DNA of 64,000 bases. It comes from Salinisphaera sp. G21_0 (GTDB lineage Bacteria; Pseudomonadota; Gammaproteobacteria; Pseudomonadales; Endozoicomonadaceae). The stretch lies in the NCBI RefSeq assembly GCF_017744115.1, contig NZ_JAGHQW010000014.1:44952-108951 (forward strand), read 5' to 3'. The notes under the pieces were generated by a model. That model saw nothing but the letters and a program-made list of their open reading frames with translations. It was not told where the DNA came from and did no database searches. How positions within the stretch are numbered: position 1 is the stretch's first letter; each line of letters starts with the position of its first letter. A program made the position numbers and the translations under genes. This document shows positions 1 to 8,334 of the stretch, one piece after another.

Positions 1-609
1 AATGTGTTTACCTCTACATTCGAATCGCTTGTCTACCGAATCAGTGAAAATCCTCAGTTCTCCAGGCAAGATATATTGATATCTCTCTGGGGCGTAATGG
101 TATGCTGTGCCAGGTTGTCTCTGGTCTCCAATGCCAATAAAAATAACGTGTTTGAAAAGCACATGGATGACCTGTTGACTCGCCTGGAAAATACATCCCT
201 GGACAATGAAAAGGATCGACACATTGTTATCATGGCCGCCAGTTGGCTTGGCAGAGCGTGTCCGCTCAACCCCCATTACCGGACAACCATTTCAGAACCT
301 CAAACTTTCTTCCGCGATCAACTCCAGTCATGCATGCCCTCTTTGAAGATTGAAGAAGAAAAGTGCCTGAACTCATTGCCTCCCGTTGACCTGCTACTGC
401 CAGATCACAACATTATTATTGAAGTTCAGGGGCCGTTTCATTACGTGAATGGTGATTTCAAAACCAGGAAAGGTTCGACTCTGCTGAAAATCGCACTGTT
501 GCAAAAAGCAGGGTTTGAAGTCATTGAAATCCCGGTTAACCAGCTTTGTAACCAGGATTTAATGAAACCATTTATTGATCAAGTAAAGAAGAGAACAAAC
601 AGCCAGTAA
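1..609 (+). CDS. RAP-domain repeat protein, C-terminal fragment (5' end outside window)
   Basis: The reading frame is open from the first base and ends at TAA 607-609. The start, NVFTSTFESLVYRISENPQ, matches the segment that follows the last helical repeat in the eight complete paralogues downstream, so this is the 3' end of another array member, not a short gene. The last 75 residues are the RAP-type domain (PVDLLLPDHNIIIEVQGPFHY, then a TRKGSTLLK segment and GFEVIEIPVNQL). The methionine codons inside this fragment are not starts by homology. The array therefore extends to the left of the window. Confidence 0.9.
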   Translation, partial: NVFTSTFESLVYRISENPQFSRQDILISLWGVMVCCARLSLVSNANKNNVFEKHMDDLLTRLENTSLDNEKDRHIVIMAASWLGRACPLNPHYRTTISEPQTFFRDQLQSCMPSLKIEEEKCLNSLPPVDLLLPDHNIIIEVQGPFHYVNGDFKTRKGSTLLKIALLQKAGFEVIEIPVNQLCNQDLMKPFIDQVKKRTNSQ

Positions 610-765
610 TCGTCTCCCTGTCATCATGACTCAGGAACCGTTTTCACAATTCAGAGTAGATGTTCTTCTCCAACCACTTGCGTTTATAAACCGTTCAGCA
701 AAATGAACTTCTGAACAGAACCGCAGTCTGCTTTTTATATTCTCATGAATTAATGAAATATAATT
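610..765 (+). promoter_or_regulatory. Conserved 156-bp intergenic spacer, copy 1
   Basis: Spacer between array genes, repeated at identical length seven times. It contains GTTCAG (693-698) and CTGAAC (711-716) as an inverted repeat, overlapping the near-palindrome TTCTGAACAGAA (709-720). An AT-rich stretch follows, with TATAAT (759-764) one base before the ATG. No Shine-Dalgarno sequence is visible. The constancy suggests either a shared promoter/leader or simple co-duplication with the gene; I cannot assign a transcription start. Confidence 0.7.
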
Positions 766-3700
766 ATGGATAGAAGATCAGCTGGTATCAGTGGTAATGA
801 CACAAGATCGGGTAATGATTACAACCAACCGAATAACCCTGCCCCTTCTTCAGGGCGTGGGCGATACAGACATGCCACAGTCAGACAATGGGATCATCCC
901 CCCCGCACTGCACCGGATCACAATGAATGTTACCATTCTTCTGGCACACGCTCTTCTCAACATCTACAGCGCCGTTCGGTAAACCCTGCTGAAGATTTTA
1001 ACGCCCTCATCAAACAGGAAATAATGGATGATCTGGTGAGAAGATCGGATCGTTTCGGTCATCGCTATAATGGAAAAAATCACAGTCAATTTGCCAGTTC
1101 AATTAAAAAATACACGTCAGCTGCAAAAAGATCGTTAAACCGTGCGGAACAAAGCCAGCTCATACGTATGCTGCAAAACTTTACCCCAACACGGAGTTGG
1201 AATTGGCGAAGCCTGACGACAACACTTCATTCATTGACTTCAGCGGGTGCTTTCATCCCTTATAAACCCATGCATGAGCGTATTCAGTCGACTCAAGCTG
1301 CCCTATTGTCAACTCTGCTTGATGCAATAATATTTAACTGCAACCAAAAACCTGAAGCCAGGGATATTGATGCCCAGGGAATCGCCAACCTGCTTTGGGC
1401 CATGGCGAAACTGGTGCACAGCGGGCAGAAGCAGACACCAGAGTTCAAAGGGGCCATGGCCGCCCTGCTGCCCCACGTGAACGTACTGAAAGACCAATTC
1501 AACGCCCAGGCTATCGCCAACCTGCTGTGGGCCATGGCGAAACTGGTGGACAACGGGGAGTGGACACCAGAGCTCAAAGAAGCTGTGGCCGCCCTGTTGC
1601 CCCGCGTGAACGCACAGAAAGACCAACTTACTGACCAGGGCATTACCAACCTGCTGTGGGCCATTACGAAACTGGTGGACAACAGGCTTGAGCAGACACC
1701 AGGACTCAACGAGGCCCTGACCGCCCTGTTGCCCCTCGTGAACACACAGAAAAACCAACTTAGTGCCCGGGACATTGCCAACCTGTTGTGGGCAATGGTG
1801 AAACTGCTGGAAAACGGGCTGGAGCGGACACCAGGGCTCAACGAGGCCGTAGCCGCCCTGTTGCCCCTCGTGAACTCACTGAAAGCTAACTTTAAACCAC
1901 AGGGTATCGCCAACCTGCTGTGGGCCATGGCGAAACTGGTGGAAAATACGAAGCAGCAGACATCAGGGCTCAACGAGACCGTGGCCGTCCTGTTGCCTCT
2001 CGTGAACGCGCAGAAAGACCAATTTATTCCTCAGCATATCGCCAACCTGCTGTGGGCCATGGCGAAACTGGTTGAAAACGGGCTGGAGCGGACACCAGGA
2101 CTCAACGATGCCCTGGTCGCACTGTTGCCCCGGGTGAACGCACAGAAAGACCAATTTAATGTCCAGGATATCACCAACCTGCTGTGGGCCATGGCGAAAC
2201 TGGAGGACAACGAGCAAAAGTGGACACCAGGGCTCAAAGAGGCCGTGGCCGCACTGCTGCCCCAGGTGAAAGCTCAGAAAAACCAATTTCATGCCCAGGT
2301 TATCACCAACCTGCTGTGGACCATGGCGAAACTGGTGGGCAACGGGCTGGAGCGGACAACAGGACTCAACGAGGCCGTGGCCGCGCTATTGCCCCAGGTG
2401 ATCGCACAGAAAGCTAACTTTACACCACAGGAAATCACCAACCTGCTGTGGGCCATGGCGAAACTGGTGGACAACGGGCAAAAGCGGACACCAGAGCTTA
2501 ACGGGGCCATGGCCGCGTTGTTGCCGCAAGTAAGCGCACAGAAAACCAACTTTACACCACAGGGTATTGCCAACCTGCTATGGGCCATGGCAAAACTGGT
2601 GGACAACGGGCAGGAGTCGACCTCAGAACTCAACCAGGCCGTGGCCGCACTGTTGCCCCAAGTGAATGCACAGAGAGCTGCCTTTAAACCACAAGGTATC
2701 GCCAACCTGCTGTGGGCCATGGCGAAACTGATAGACAACGGGCATGAGAGGTCACCAGAACTCAACAAGGCCGTAGCTGCGCTGTTGCCCCGCGTGAACT
2801 CACAGAAAAACCAACTTAATGCCCAGACCATTGCCAACCTGCTGTGGGCCATGGCGAAACTGGTGGACAACGGGCTGGAGTCGACACCAGAACTCAACGA
2901 GGCCGTGACCGCACTGTTGCCCCACGTGAATGATCTGAGAGCTACCTTTAAACCACAAGAGATCGCCAACCTGCTGTGGGCCATGGCGAAACTGGCGCAC
3001 AACGGGCAGGAGCAGATACCAGCGCTTAACAAGGCCGTGGTCGCTCTGTTGCCCCACGTGAAAATACAGAAAGACCAATTTATTCCTCAACACATCGCCA
3101 ACCTGCTGTGGGCCATGGCAAAACTGGTGGATAACGGGCAGGCGTGGACACCAGAGTTCAAAGCGGCTGTGGCCGCGCTGTTACCCAACGTGAGCGCACA
3201 GAAAGCTAACTTTAAACCACAGGGTATCGCCAACCTGCTGTGGGCCATGGCGAAACTGGGTGAACTCGTTAAGCGGAATGTGGTTACCTCTGCATTCGAA
3301 TCGCTTGTCTACCGAATCAGTGAAAACCCTCAGCTCTGCAGGCAAGATATATCGATGTCTCTCTGGGGCGTAATGGTATGCTGTGCAAGGTTGGCTCTAA
3401 ACTCCAATGCCAATAAAAATAACGTGCTTGAAAAGCACATGGATATCCTGTTGACTCGCCTGGAAAATACATTCCCAGATAATGAGGAGGATCAAACCAT
3501 CATTGTCATGGCCGCAAGTTGGCTTGGCAGAGCGAGTCCGTTCAACCCCCATTACCAGACAACCATTTCAAAACATCAGGCCGTCTTCCGCAATCAACTC
3601 CAATCATGCATGCCCTCTTTGAAGATTGAAGAAGAAAAGAGTCTGAACTCATTACCTCCGGTTGACCTGCTACTGCCAGATCACAACATGGTGATTGAAG

Positions 3701-3885
3701 TTCAGGGATCGTCTCATTACGTCAATGGTGATTTCAAAACCAGGAAGGGTTCGACGCTGCTTAAAATCGCGCTGCTGCAAAAATCAGGATTTGAGGTCAT
3801 TGAAATCCCGGTTAACCGGCTTTGGAACCAGGATTTAATGAAACCATTTATTGATCAAATAAAGAAGAGAACAAACAGCCAGTAA
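766..3885 (+). CDS. OPR-like 44-residue repeat protein with C-terminal RAP domain (array gene 2)
   Basis: A 1039-residue protein. Residues 1-70 are basic and low-complexity (Ser, Arg, Asn, Gly). About 70-200 is a helical region shared by all paralogues. From about 200 to 830 there are 14 repeats of 44 residues (one of 43) plus a terminal half repeat, with core IANLLWAMAKLVDNG and second helix AVAALLPxVNAQK. Residues ~963-1035 match the RAP domain pattern (PD, EVQG, LLKIALLQKSGFEVIEIP). Known RAP proteins with helical repeats (OPR, FASTK families) bind RNA in organelles; RNA binding here is inferred. No Sec signal or membrane segment is seen. The start is the ATG conserved in all copies. TALE-like DNA binding or a purely structural solenoid are alternatives. 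Confidence 0.85.
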   Translation: MDRRSAGISGNDTRSGNDYNQPNNPAPSSGRGRYRHATVRQWDHPPRTAPDHNECYHSSGTRSSQHLQRRSVNPAEDFNALIKQEIMDDLVRRSDRFGHRYNGKNHSQFASSIKKYTSAAKRSLNRAEQSQLIRMLQNFTPTRSWNWRSLTTTLHSLTSAGAFIPYKPMHERIQSTQAALLSTLLDAIIFNCNQKPEARDIDAQGIANLLWAMAKLVHSGQKQTPEFKGAMAALLPHVNVLKDQFNAQAIANLLWAMAKLVDNGEWTPELKEAVAALLPRVNAQKDQLTDQGITNLLWAITKLVDNRLEQTPGLNEALTALLPLVNTQKNQLSARDIANLLWAMVKLLENGLERTPGLNEAVAALLPLVNSLKANFKPQGIANLLWAMAKLVENTKQQTSGLNETVAVLLPLVNAQKDQFIPQHIANLLWAMAKLVENGLERTPGLNDALVALLPRVNAQKDQFNVQDITNLLWAMAKLEDNEQKWTPGLKEAVAALLPQVKAQKNQFHAQVITNLLWTMAKLVGNGLERTTGLNEAVAALLPQVIAQKANFTPQEITNLLWAMAKLVDNGQKRTPELNGAMAALLPQVSAQKTNFTPQGIANLLWAMAKLVDNGQESTSELNQAVAALLPQVNAQRAAFKPQGIANLLWAMAKLIDNGHERSPELNKAVAALLPRVNSQKNQLNAQTIANLLWAMAKLVDNGLESTPELNEAVTALLPHVNDLRATFKPQEIANLLWAMAKLAHNGQEQIPALNKAVVALLPHVKIQKDQFIPQHIANLLWAMAKLVDNGQAWTPEFKAAVAALLPNVSAQKANFKPQGIANLLWAMAKLGELVKRNVVTSAFESLVYRISENPQLCRQDISMSLWGVMVCCARLALNSNANKNNVLEKHMDILLTRLENTFPDNEEDQTIIVMAASWLGRASPFNPHYQTTISKHQAVFRNQLQSCMPSLKIEEEKSLNSLPPVDLLLPDHNMVIEVQGSSHYVNGDFKTRKGSTLLKIALLQKSGFEVIEIPVNRLWNQDLMKPFIDQIKKRTNSQ

Positions 3886-4041
3886 TCGCCTCCCTGCCAT
3901 CGTGACTCAGGAACCGTTTTCACAATTCAGAGTAGATGCTCTTCGCCAACCACTTGCGTTTATAAACCGTTCAGCAAAATGAACTTCTGAACAGAACCGC
4001 AGTCTGCTTTTTAAATTCTCATGAATTAATGAAATATAATT
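3886..4041 (+). promoter_or_regulatory. Conserved 156-bp intergenic spacer, copy 2
   Basis: Same length and motifs as copy 1, including the GTTCAG/CTGAAC inverted repeat and TATAAT abutting the ATG. It differs by scattered substitutions such as TTTAAATTC in place of TTTATATTC. Confidence 0.7.
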
Positions 4042-7000
4042 ATGGATAGAAGATCTGCTGGTATCAGTGGTAAATACACAAGATCAGGTAATAATTACAC
4101 CCAACCGAATAACCATCCCCCTTCTTCAGGGCGTGGGCGATATAGACATGCCACAGTCAGACCATGGAATAATCCCCCCCGTACTGCACCGGATCGCAAT
4201 GAATTTTACCATTCTTCAGGCACACGCTCTTCTCAACATCTACAGGGGCGTTCAGTAAACCCTGCTCAGGATTTTAATGCCCTCATCAAACAGGAAATAA
4301 TGGATGATCTGTTGAGTAAATCGGATCGTTTCGGTCATCGCTATAATGGGAAAAATCACAGTCAATATGCCATTTCAATTAAAAAATACACGTCAGCTGC
4401 TAAAAGACCGTTAAACCGGGCGGAACAAACCCAGCTGATACGTATGCTGCAAAATTTCACCCCAACACGGCGCTGGGATTGGCGAAGCCTGACGACAACA
4501 CTTCATTCATTTACTTCAGCGGGTGTTTTTACCCCTTATAAACCCATGCATGAACGTGTTCAGCTGACTCAAGCTGCCTTATTGTCAACTTTGCTTGATG
4601 CAATAATATTTAACTGCAACCAAAAACCTGAAGCCCGGGATATTGATGCCTGGGGTATCGCCAATCTGCTGTGGGCCCTGGCGAAACTGGTGGACAACGG
4701 CCAGAAGCAGACACCAGAATTCAACGAGGCCTTGGCCGCCGTGCTGCCCCACGTGAACGTACAGAAAGACCAATTCAATCCTCAGGGTATCGCCAACCTG
4801 CTGTGGGCCATTGCGAAACTGGTGGACAACGGGCTGGAGCAGACATCAGGGCTCAACGAGGCCGTGGCCGCCCTGTTGCCCCTCGTGAACGCACACAAAG
4901 ACCGACTTAATGCCCAGGGCATTACCAACCTGCTGTGGGCCATCACGAAACTGGTGGACAACGGGCTGGAGCGAACACCAGGGCTCAACGGGGCCGTGGC
5001 CGCACTGTTGCCCCTCGTGAACGCACAGAAAAACCAACTTAATGCCCGGGACATTGCCAACCTGCTGTGGGCCATTACGAAACTGGTGAACAACGGGCTG
5101 GAGCGGACACCAGGGTTCAACGAGGCCATGGCCGCACTGTTGCCCCTCGTGAACGCACAGAAAGACCAACTTAATGCCCAGGGCATTACCAACCTGCTGT
5201 GGGCCATTACGAAACTGGTGGACAACGGGCTGGAGCGGACACCAGGGCTCAACGAGGCCGTGGCCGCCCTGTTGCCCCTCGTGAACGCACAGAAAAACCA
5301 ACTTAATGCCCGGGACATTACCAACCTGCTGTGGGCCATTACGAAACTGCTGGAAAACGGGCTGAAGCGGACACCAGGGCTCAACGAGGCCGTGGCCGCC
5401 CTGTTGCCTCTCGTGAACGCGCAGAATGACCAATTTATTCCTCAGCAAATCGCCAACCTGCTGTGGGCCATGGCGAAACTGATTGACAACAGGCAGGAGT
5501 CGACACCAGAACTCAACGAGGCCGTAGCCGCCCTGTTGCCCCACGTGAATGCACTGAGAGCTACCTTTAAACCACAAGGTATCGCCAACCTGCTGTGGGC
5601 TATGGCGAAACTGGTGGACAACGAGCAGGAGTGGACACCAGGACTCAAAGAGGCCGTGGCCGCGCTGTTGCCCCACGTGAACGTACAGAAAAATAAATTT
5701 AATGCCCAGGGAATCGCCAACCTGCTGTGGGCCATGGCGAAACTGGTGGACAACGGGCAGGATCGGACACCAGAGCTCAACGAGGCCGTGGCCGCACTGT
5801 TGACCCACGTGAACGTACAGAAAGACCAATTTAAAGCCCGGGATATCGCCAACCTGCTGTGGGCCATGGCGAAACTGGTGGACAGCGGGCAGAAGCAGAC
5901 ACCAGTGCTCAAAGAGGCTTTGGCCGCCCTGTTGCCCCACGTGAACGCACAAAAGGCTCACTTTAAACCACAGGGTATCACCAACCTGCTGTGGGCCATG
6001 GCGAAACTGGTGGACAACGGGCATGAGAGGTCACCAGAACTCAACAAGGCCGTAGCTGCGCTGTTGCCCCTCGTAAACTCACAGAAAAACCAACTTAATG
6101 CCCAGGCCATTGCCAACCTGCTGTGGGCCATGGCGAAACTGGTGGACAACGGGCAGGAGTCGACACCAGAACTCAACGAGGCCGTGACCGCACTTTTGCC
6201 CCACGTGAATGCACAGAGAGCTACCTTTAAACCACAAGAGATCGCCAACCTGCTATGGGCCATGGCGAAACTGGTGGACAACGGGCAGGAACAGACACCA
6301 GCGCTCAACGAGGCTGTGGCCACGCTGTTGCCTCACGTGAACGCACAGAAAGACCAATTTATTCCTCAGCACATCGCCAGCCTGCTGTGGGCCATGGCGA
6401 AACTGGTGGATAACGGGCAGGAGTGGGCACCAGAGTTCCAAGCGGCCGTGGCTGCGTTGTTACCCCACGTGAGGGCACAGAAAGCTAACTTTAAACCACA
6501 GGGTATCGCCAACCTGCTGTGGGCCATGGCGAAACTGGGTGAACTCGTTGAGCTGAATGTGGTTACCTCTACATTCGAATCGCTTGTCTACCGAATCAGT
6601 GAAAACCCTCAGCTCTCCAGGCAAGTTATATCGATGTCTCTATGGGGCGTAATGGTATGCTGTGCCAGGTTGTCTCCAGACTCCAATGCCAATAAAAATA
6701 ACGTGCTTGAAAAGCACATGGATGACCTATTGACTCGCCTGGAAAATACATCACCGGATAATGAAGAGGATCAAACCACCATGGCCATGGCCGCCAGTTG
6801 GCTTGGCAGAGCGTGTCCGTTCAACCCCCATTACCAGACAACCATTTCAAAACATCAGGCCAACTTCCGCAATCAACTCCAATCATGCATACCCTCTTTG
6901 AAGATTGAAGAAGAAAAGAGTCTTAACTCATTACCTCCGGTTGACCTGCTACTGCCAGATCACAACATGGTGATTGAAGTTCAGGGATCGTCTCATTACG

Positions 7001-7164
7001 TCAATGGTGATTTCAAAACCAGGAAGGGTTCGACGCTGCTTAAAATCGCACTGCTGCAGAAATCAGGATTTGAGGTCATTGAAATCCCGGTTAACAGGCT
7101 TTGGAACCAGAGTTTAATGAAACCATTTATTGATCGAATAAAGAAGAGAACAAACAGCCAGTAA
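4042..7164 (+). CDS. OPR-like repeat protein with RAP domain (array gene 3)
   Basis: 1040 residues with 14 full repeats and a terminal half repeat, one residue longer than gene 2 because every repeat is 44 residues. Repeats 3-6 use the variant core LLWAITKLV and alternate GIT/DIA/DIT just before it, which suggests local tandem duplication of a two-repeat block. Repeats 11-14 are close to the corresponding repeats of gene 2, pointing to gene conversion or common descent of the 3' part. The RAP domain occupies about the last 75 residues and keeps PDHNMVIEVQG. No frameshift was found. Confidence 0.85.
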   Translation: MDRRSAGISGKYTRSGNNYTQPNNHPPSSGRGRYRHATVRPWNNPPRTAPDRNEFYHSSGTRSSQHLQGRSVNPAQDFNALIKQEIMDDLLSKSDRFGHRYNGKNHSQYAISIKKYTSAAKRPLNRAEQTQLIRMLQNFTPTRRWDWRSLTTTLHSFTSAGVFTPYKPMHERVQLTQAALLSTLLDAIIFNCNQKPEARDIDAWGIANLLWALAKLVDNGQKQTPEFNEALAAVLPHVNVQKDQFNPQGIANLLWAIAKLVDNGLEQTSGLNEAVAALLPLVNAHKDRLNAQGITNLLWAITKLVDNGLERTPGLNGAVAALLPLVNAQKNQLNARDIANLLWAITKLVNNGLERTPGFNEAMAALLPLVNAQKDQLNAQGITNLLWAITKLVDNGLERTPGLNEAVAALLPLVNAQKNQLNARDITNLLWAITKLLENGLKRTPGLNEAVAALLPLVNAQNDQFIPQQIANLLWAMAKLIDNRQESTPELNEAVAALLPHVNALRATFKPQGIANLLWAMAKLVDNEQEWTPGLKEAVAALLPHVNVQKNKFNAQGIANLLWAMAKLVDNGQDRTPELNEAVAALLTHVNVQKDQFKARDIANLLWAMAKLVDSGQKQTPVLKEALAALLPHVNAQKAHFKPQGITNLLWAMAKLVDNGHERSPELNKAVAALLPLVNSQKNQLNAQAIANLLWAMAKLVDNGQESTPELNEAVTALLPHVNAQRATFKPQEIANLLWAMAKLVDNGQEQTPALNEAVATLLPHVNAQKDQFIPQHIASLLWAMAKLVDNGQEWAPEFQAAVAALLPHVRAQKANFKPQGIANLLWAMAKLGELVELNVVTSTFESLVYRISENPQLSRQVISMSLWGVMVCCARLSPDSNANKNNVLEKHMDDLLTRLENTSPDNEEDQTTMAMAASWLGRACPFNPHYQTTISKHQANFRNQLQSCIPSLKIEEEKSLNSLPPVDLLLPDHNMVIEVQGSSHYVNGDFKTRKGSTLLKIALLQKSGFEVIEIPVNRLWNQSLMKPFIDRIKKRTNSQ

Positions 7165-7217
7165 TCGTCTCCCTGCCATCAAGACTCAAGAACCGTTTTT
7201 ACAATTCAGAGTAGATG
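7165..7217 (+). repeat. Left part of an array spacer split by an insertion
   Basis: These 53 bp match spacer positions 1-53. Together with the 125 bp at 8210-8334 they total 178 bp, which is 156 plus a 22-bp duplication of spacer positions 32-53 (7196-7217 and 8210-8231, 19 of 22 identical). Confidence 0.75.
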
Positions 7218-8209
7218 CAGGGCGGTTGCACCTGATGTACGATAGTTTATATTTTTGTTCTACTCATGATTGCCAGCGTTGTTGACCGTACATTCCCAGA
7301 CAATTCAGAACACAATTCAGGCCGAATTCTGAAAAAAGAAGCCAACGCTTGGATAATTTGCACAAAAATCTACAGGCCTTTTACAAAGCTTGTACCATTT
7401 GTTGCTTCTGTTATCTTGATTTAAACCAACTGTTTAGTCAGGATAAAATTTCTCCAGCACCAGCTCAGTTCGATAGTCCTGATCTAATCCTGCCAGTTGG
7501 ATCCGGGCTGCCATACTCTCTTTCTCAAAGCGGTTACTTTGTTTGTGGGCATTGAAACACCACCGCCTTACTGTCGCAACGTTCTTTGCCGCTGTTCGTA
7601 TGGATTTTAGAGGCGTCTTCTTTAAAGCACATCGAGAATTTCGGGGATAGCAGTAATCTCATTGGACTTAGTATCAATGGGGGTAAATCCTAATATAAGC
7701 TTAAGCTCTGAGCTGTATGCACTGACCATATGAACCAGCTTCTTGCCTTTAGCTGGGCGAGAGCCACGTAGTGCCTGCCATCAATAGCTATAACATTGTC
7801 GTTTTTTTCTGGATGAGGCCCCATTTTATGAGCATTTATCACCGATAATGTGTCGCTTACCCAATCAACAAATAACTGCGTAAAAGCTTCTGGATCAAGC
7901 AGTTTGCACACTGTTGCAATAGTTTAATGGGAAGGAAAACCAAATTGGTAAGGAAAAAACATACGAAACCAGCAATGGTTATACTTGGCGAATCGCTCCA
8001 TGCCTTGCCATGTCGTATAACCATTCAAAATACTGACATAAACGATAAATATGACTTCCGGAAGTGGATACGTAACGTGATCTTCGCTACGAGGCTCAGC
8101 CAGTGATTTAATCCTTACGACCATTGGTGTGTAGCTGGACATTGTCATACCTCGGGTTACATCTGAGGTATGTTAATAGTACATATGTACATCTCATGCT
8201 ACCGCCCTG
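7218..8209 (-). mobile_element. Decayed ISAs1-family insertion sequence
   Basis: A 992-bp element bounded by inverted ends CAGGGCGGT (7218-7226) and ACCGCCCTG (8201-8209), inserted in the spacer between array genes 3 and 4. The interior encodes broken pieces of an ISAs1-type transposase on the minus strand. The element is shorter than intact family members (about 1.2-1.3 kb), so it is internally deleted and presumably immobile. Confidence 0.75.
7434..8148 (-). pseudogene. ISAs1-family transposase remnant
   Basis: The N-terminal piece (8148 down to 7924) carries the family's leading domain, with DPLPEVIF-like (TYPLPEVIFIVYVSILNGY) and a following WQGMERFAKYN segment. A second frame (7911-7690) has VIAIDGRHY, matching the DDE region around the first catalytic aspartate. 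The C-terminal end, reading near AGLDQDYRTELVLEKF, stops at about 7434. Frame changes and missing sequence between the pieces show that the gene is dead. The family assignment rests on remembered motifs. Confidence 0.7.
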
Positions 8210-8334
8210 TTTTCACAATTCAGCGTAGATATTCTCGTCCAACCATTTGCGTTTATAAACCGTTCAGCAAAATGAACTTCTGAGCAGAACAGCAGTCTGC
8301 ATTTTATATTCTCATGAATTAATGAAATATGATT
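8210..8334 (+). repeat. Right part of the split array spacer
   Basis: Matches spacer positions 32-156 and carries the inverted repeat block. The usual TATAAT before the start codon is TATGAT here, which creates an extra in-frame ATG at 8329. Confidence 0.7.

Noticed and set aside
4846..6024. Long minus-strand frame (392 residues) antisense to array gene 3
   Set aside because: It follows the 132-bp repeat in register and exists only because the repeat lacks stops in that frame. Similar antisense frames occur in every array gene, for example 24210-25724.
7349..7555. Plus-strand frame of 68 residues inside the insertion element
   Set aside because: The opposite strand carries the C-terminal part of the transposase remnant, and the plus frame has no supporting signal.
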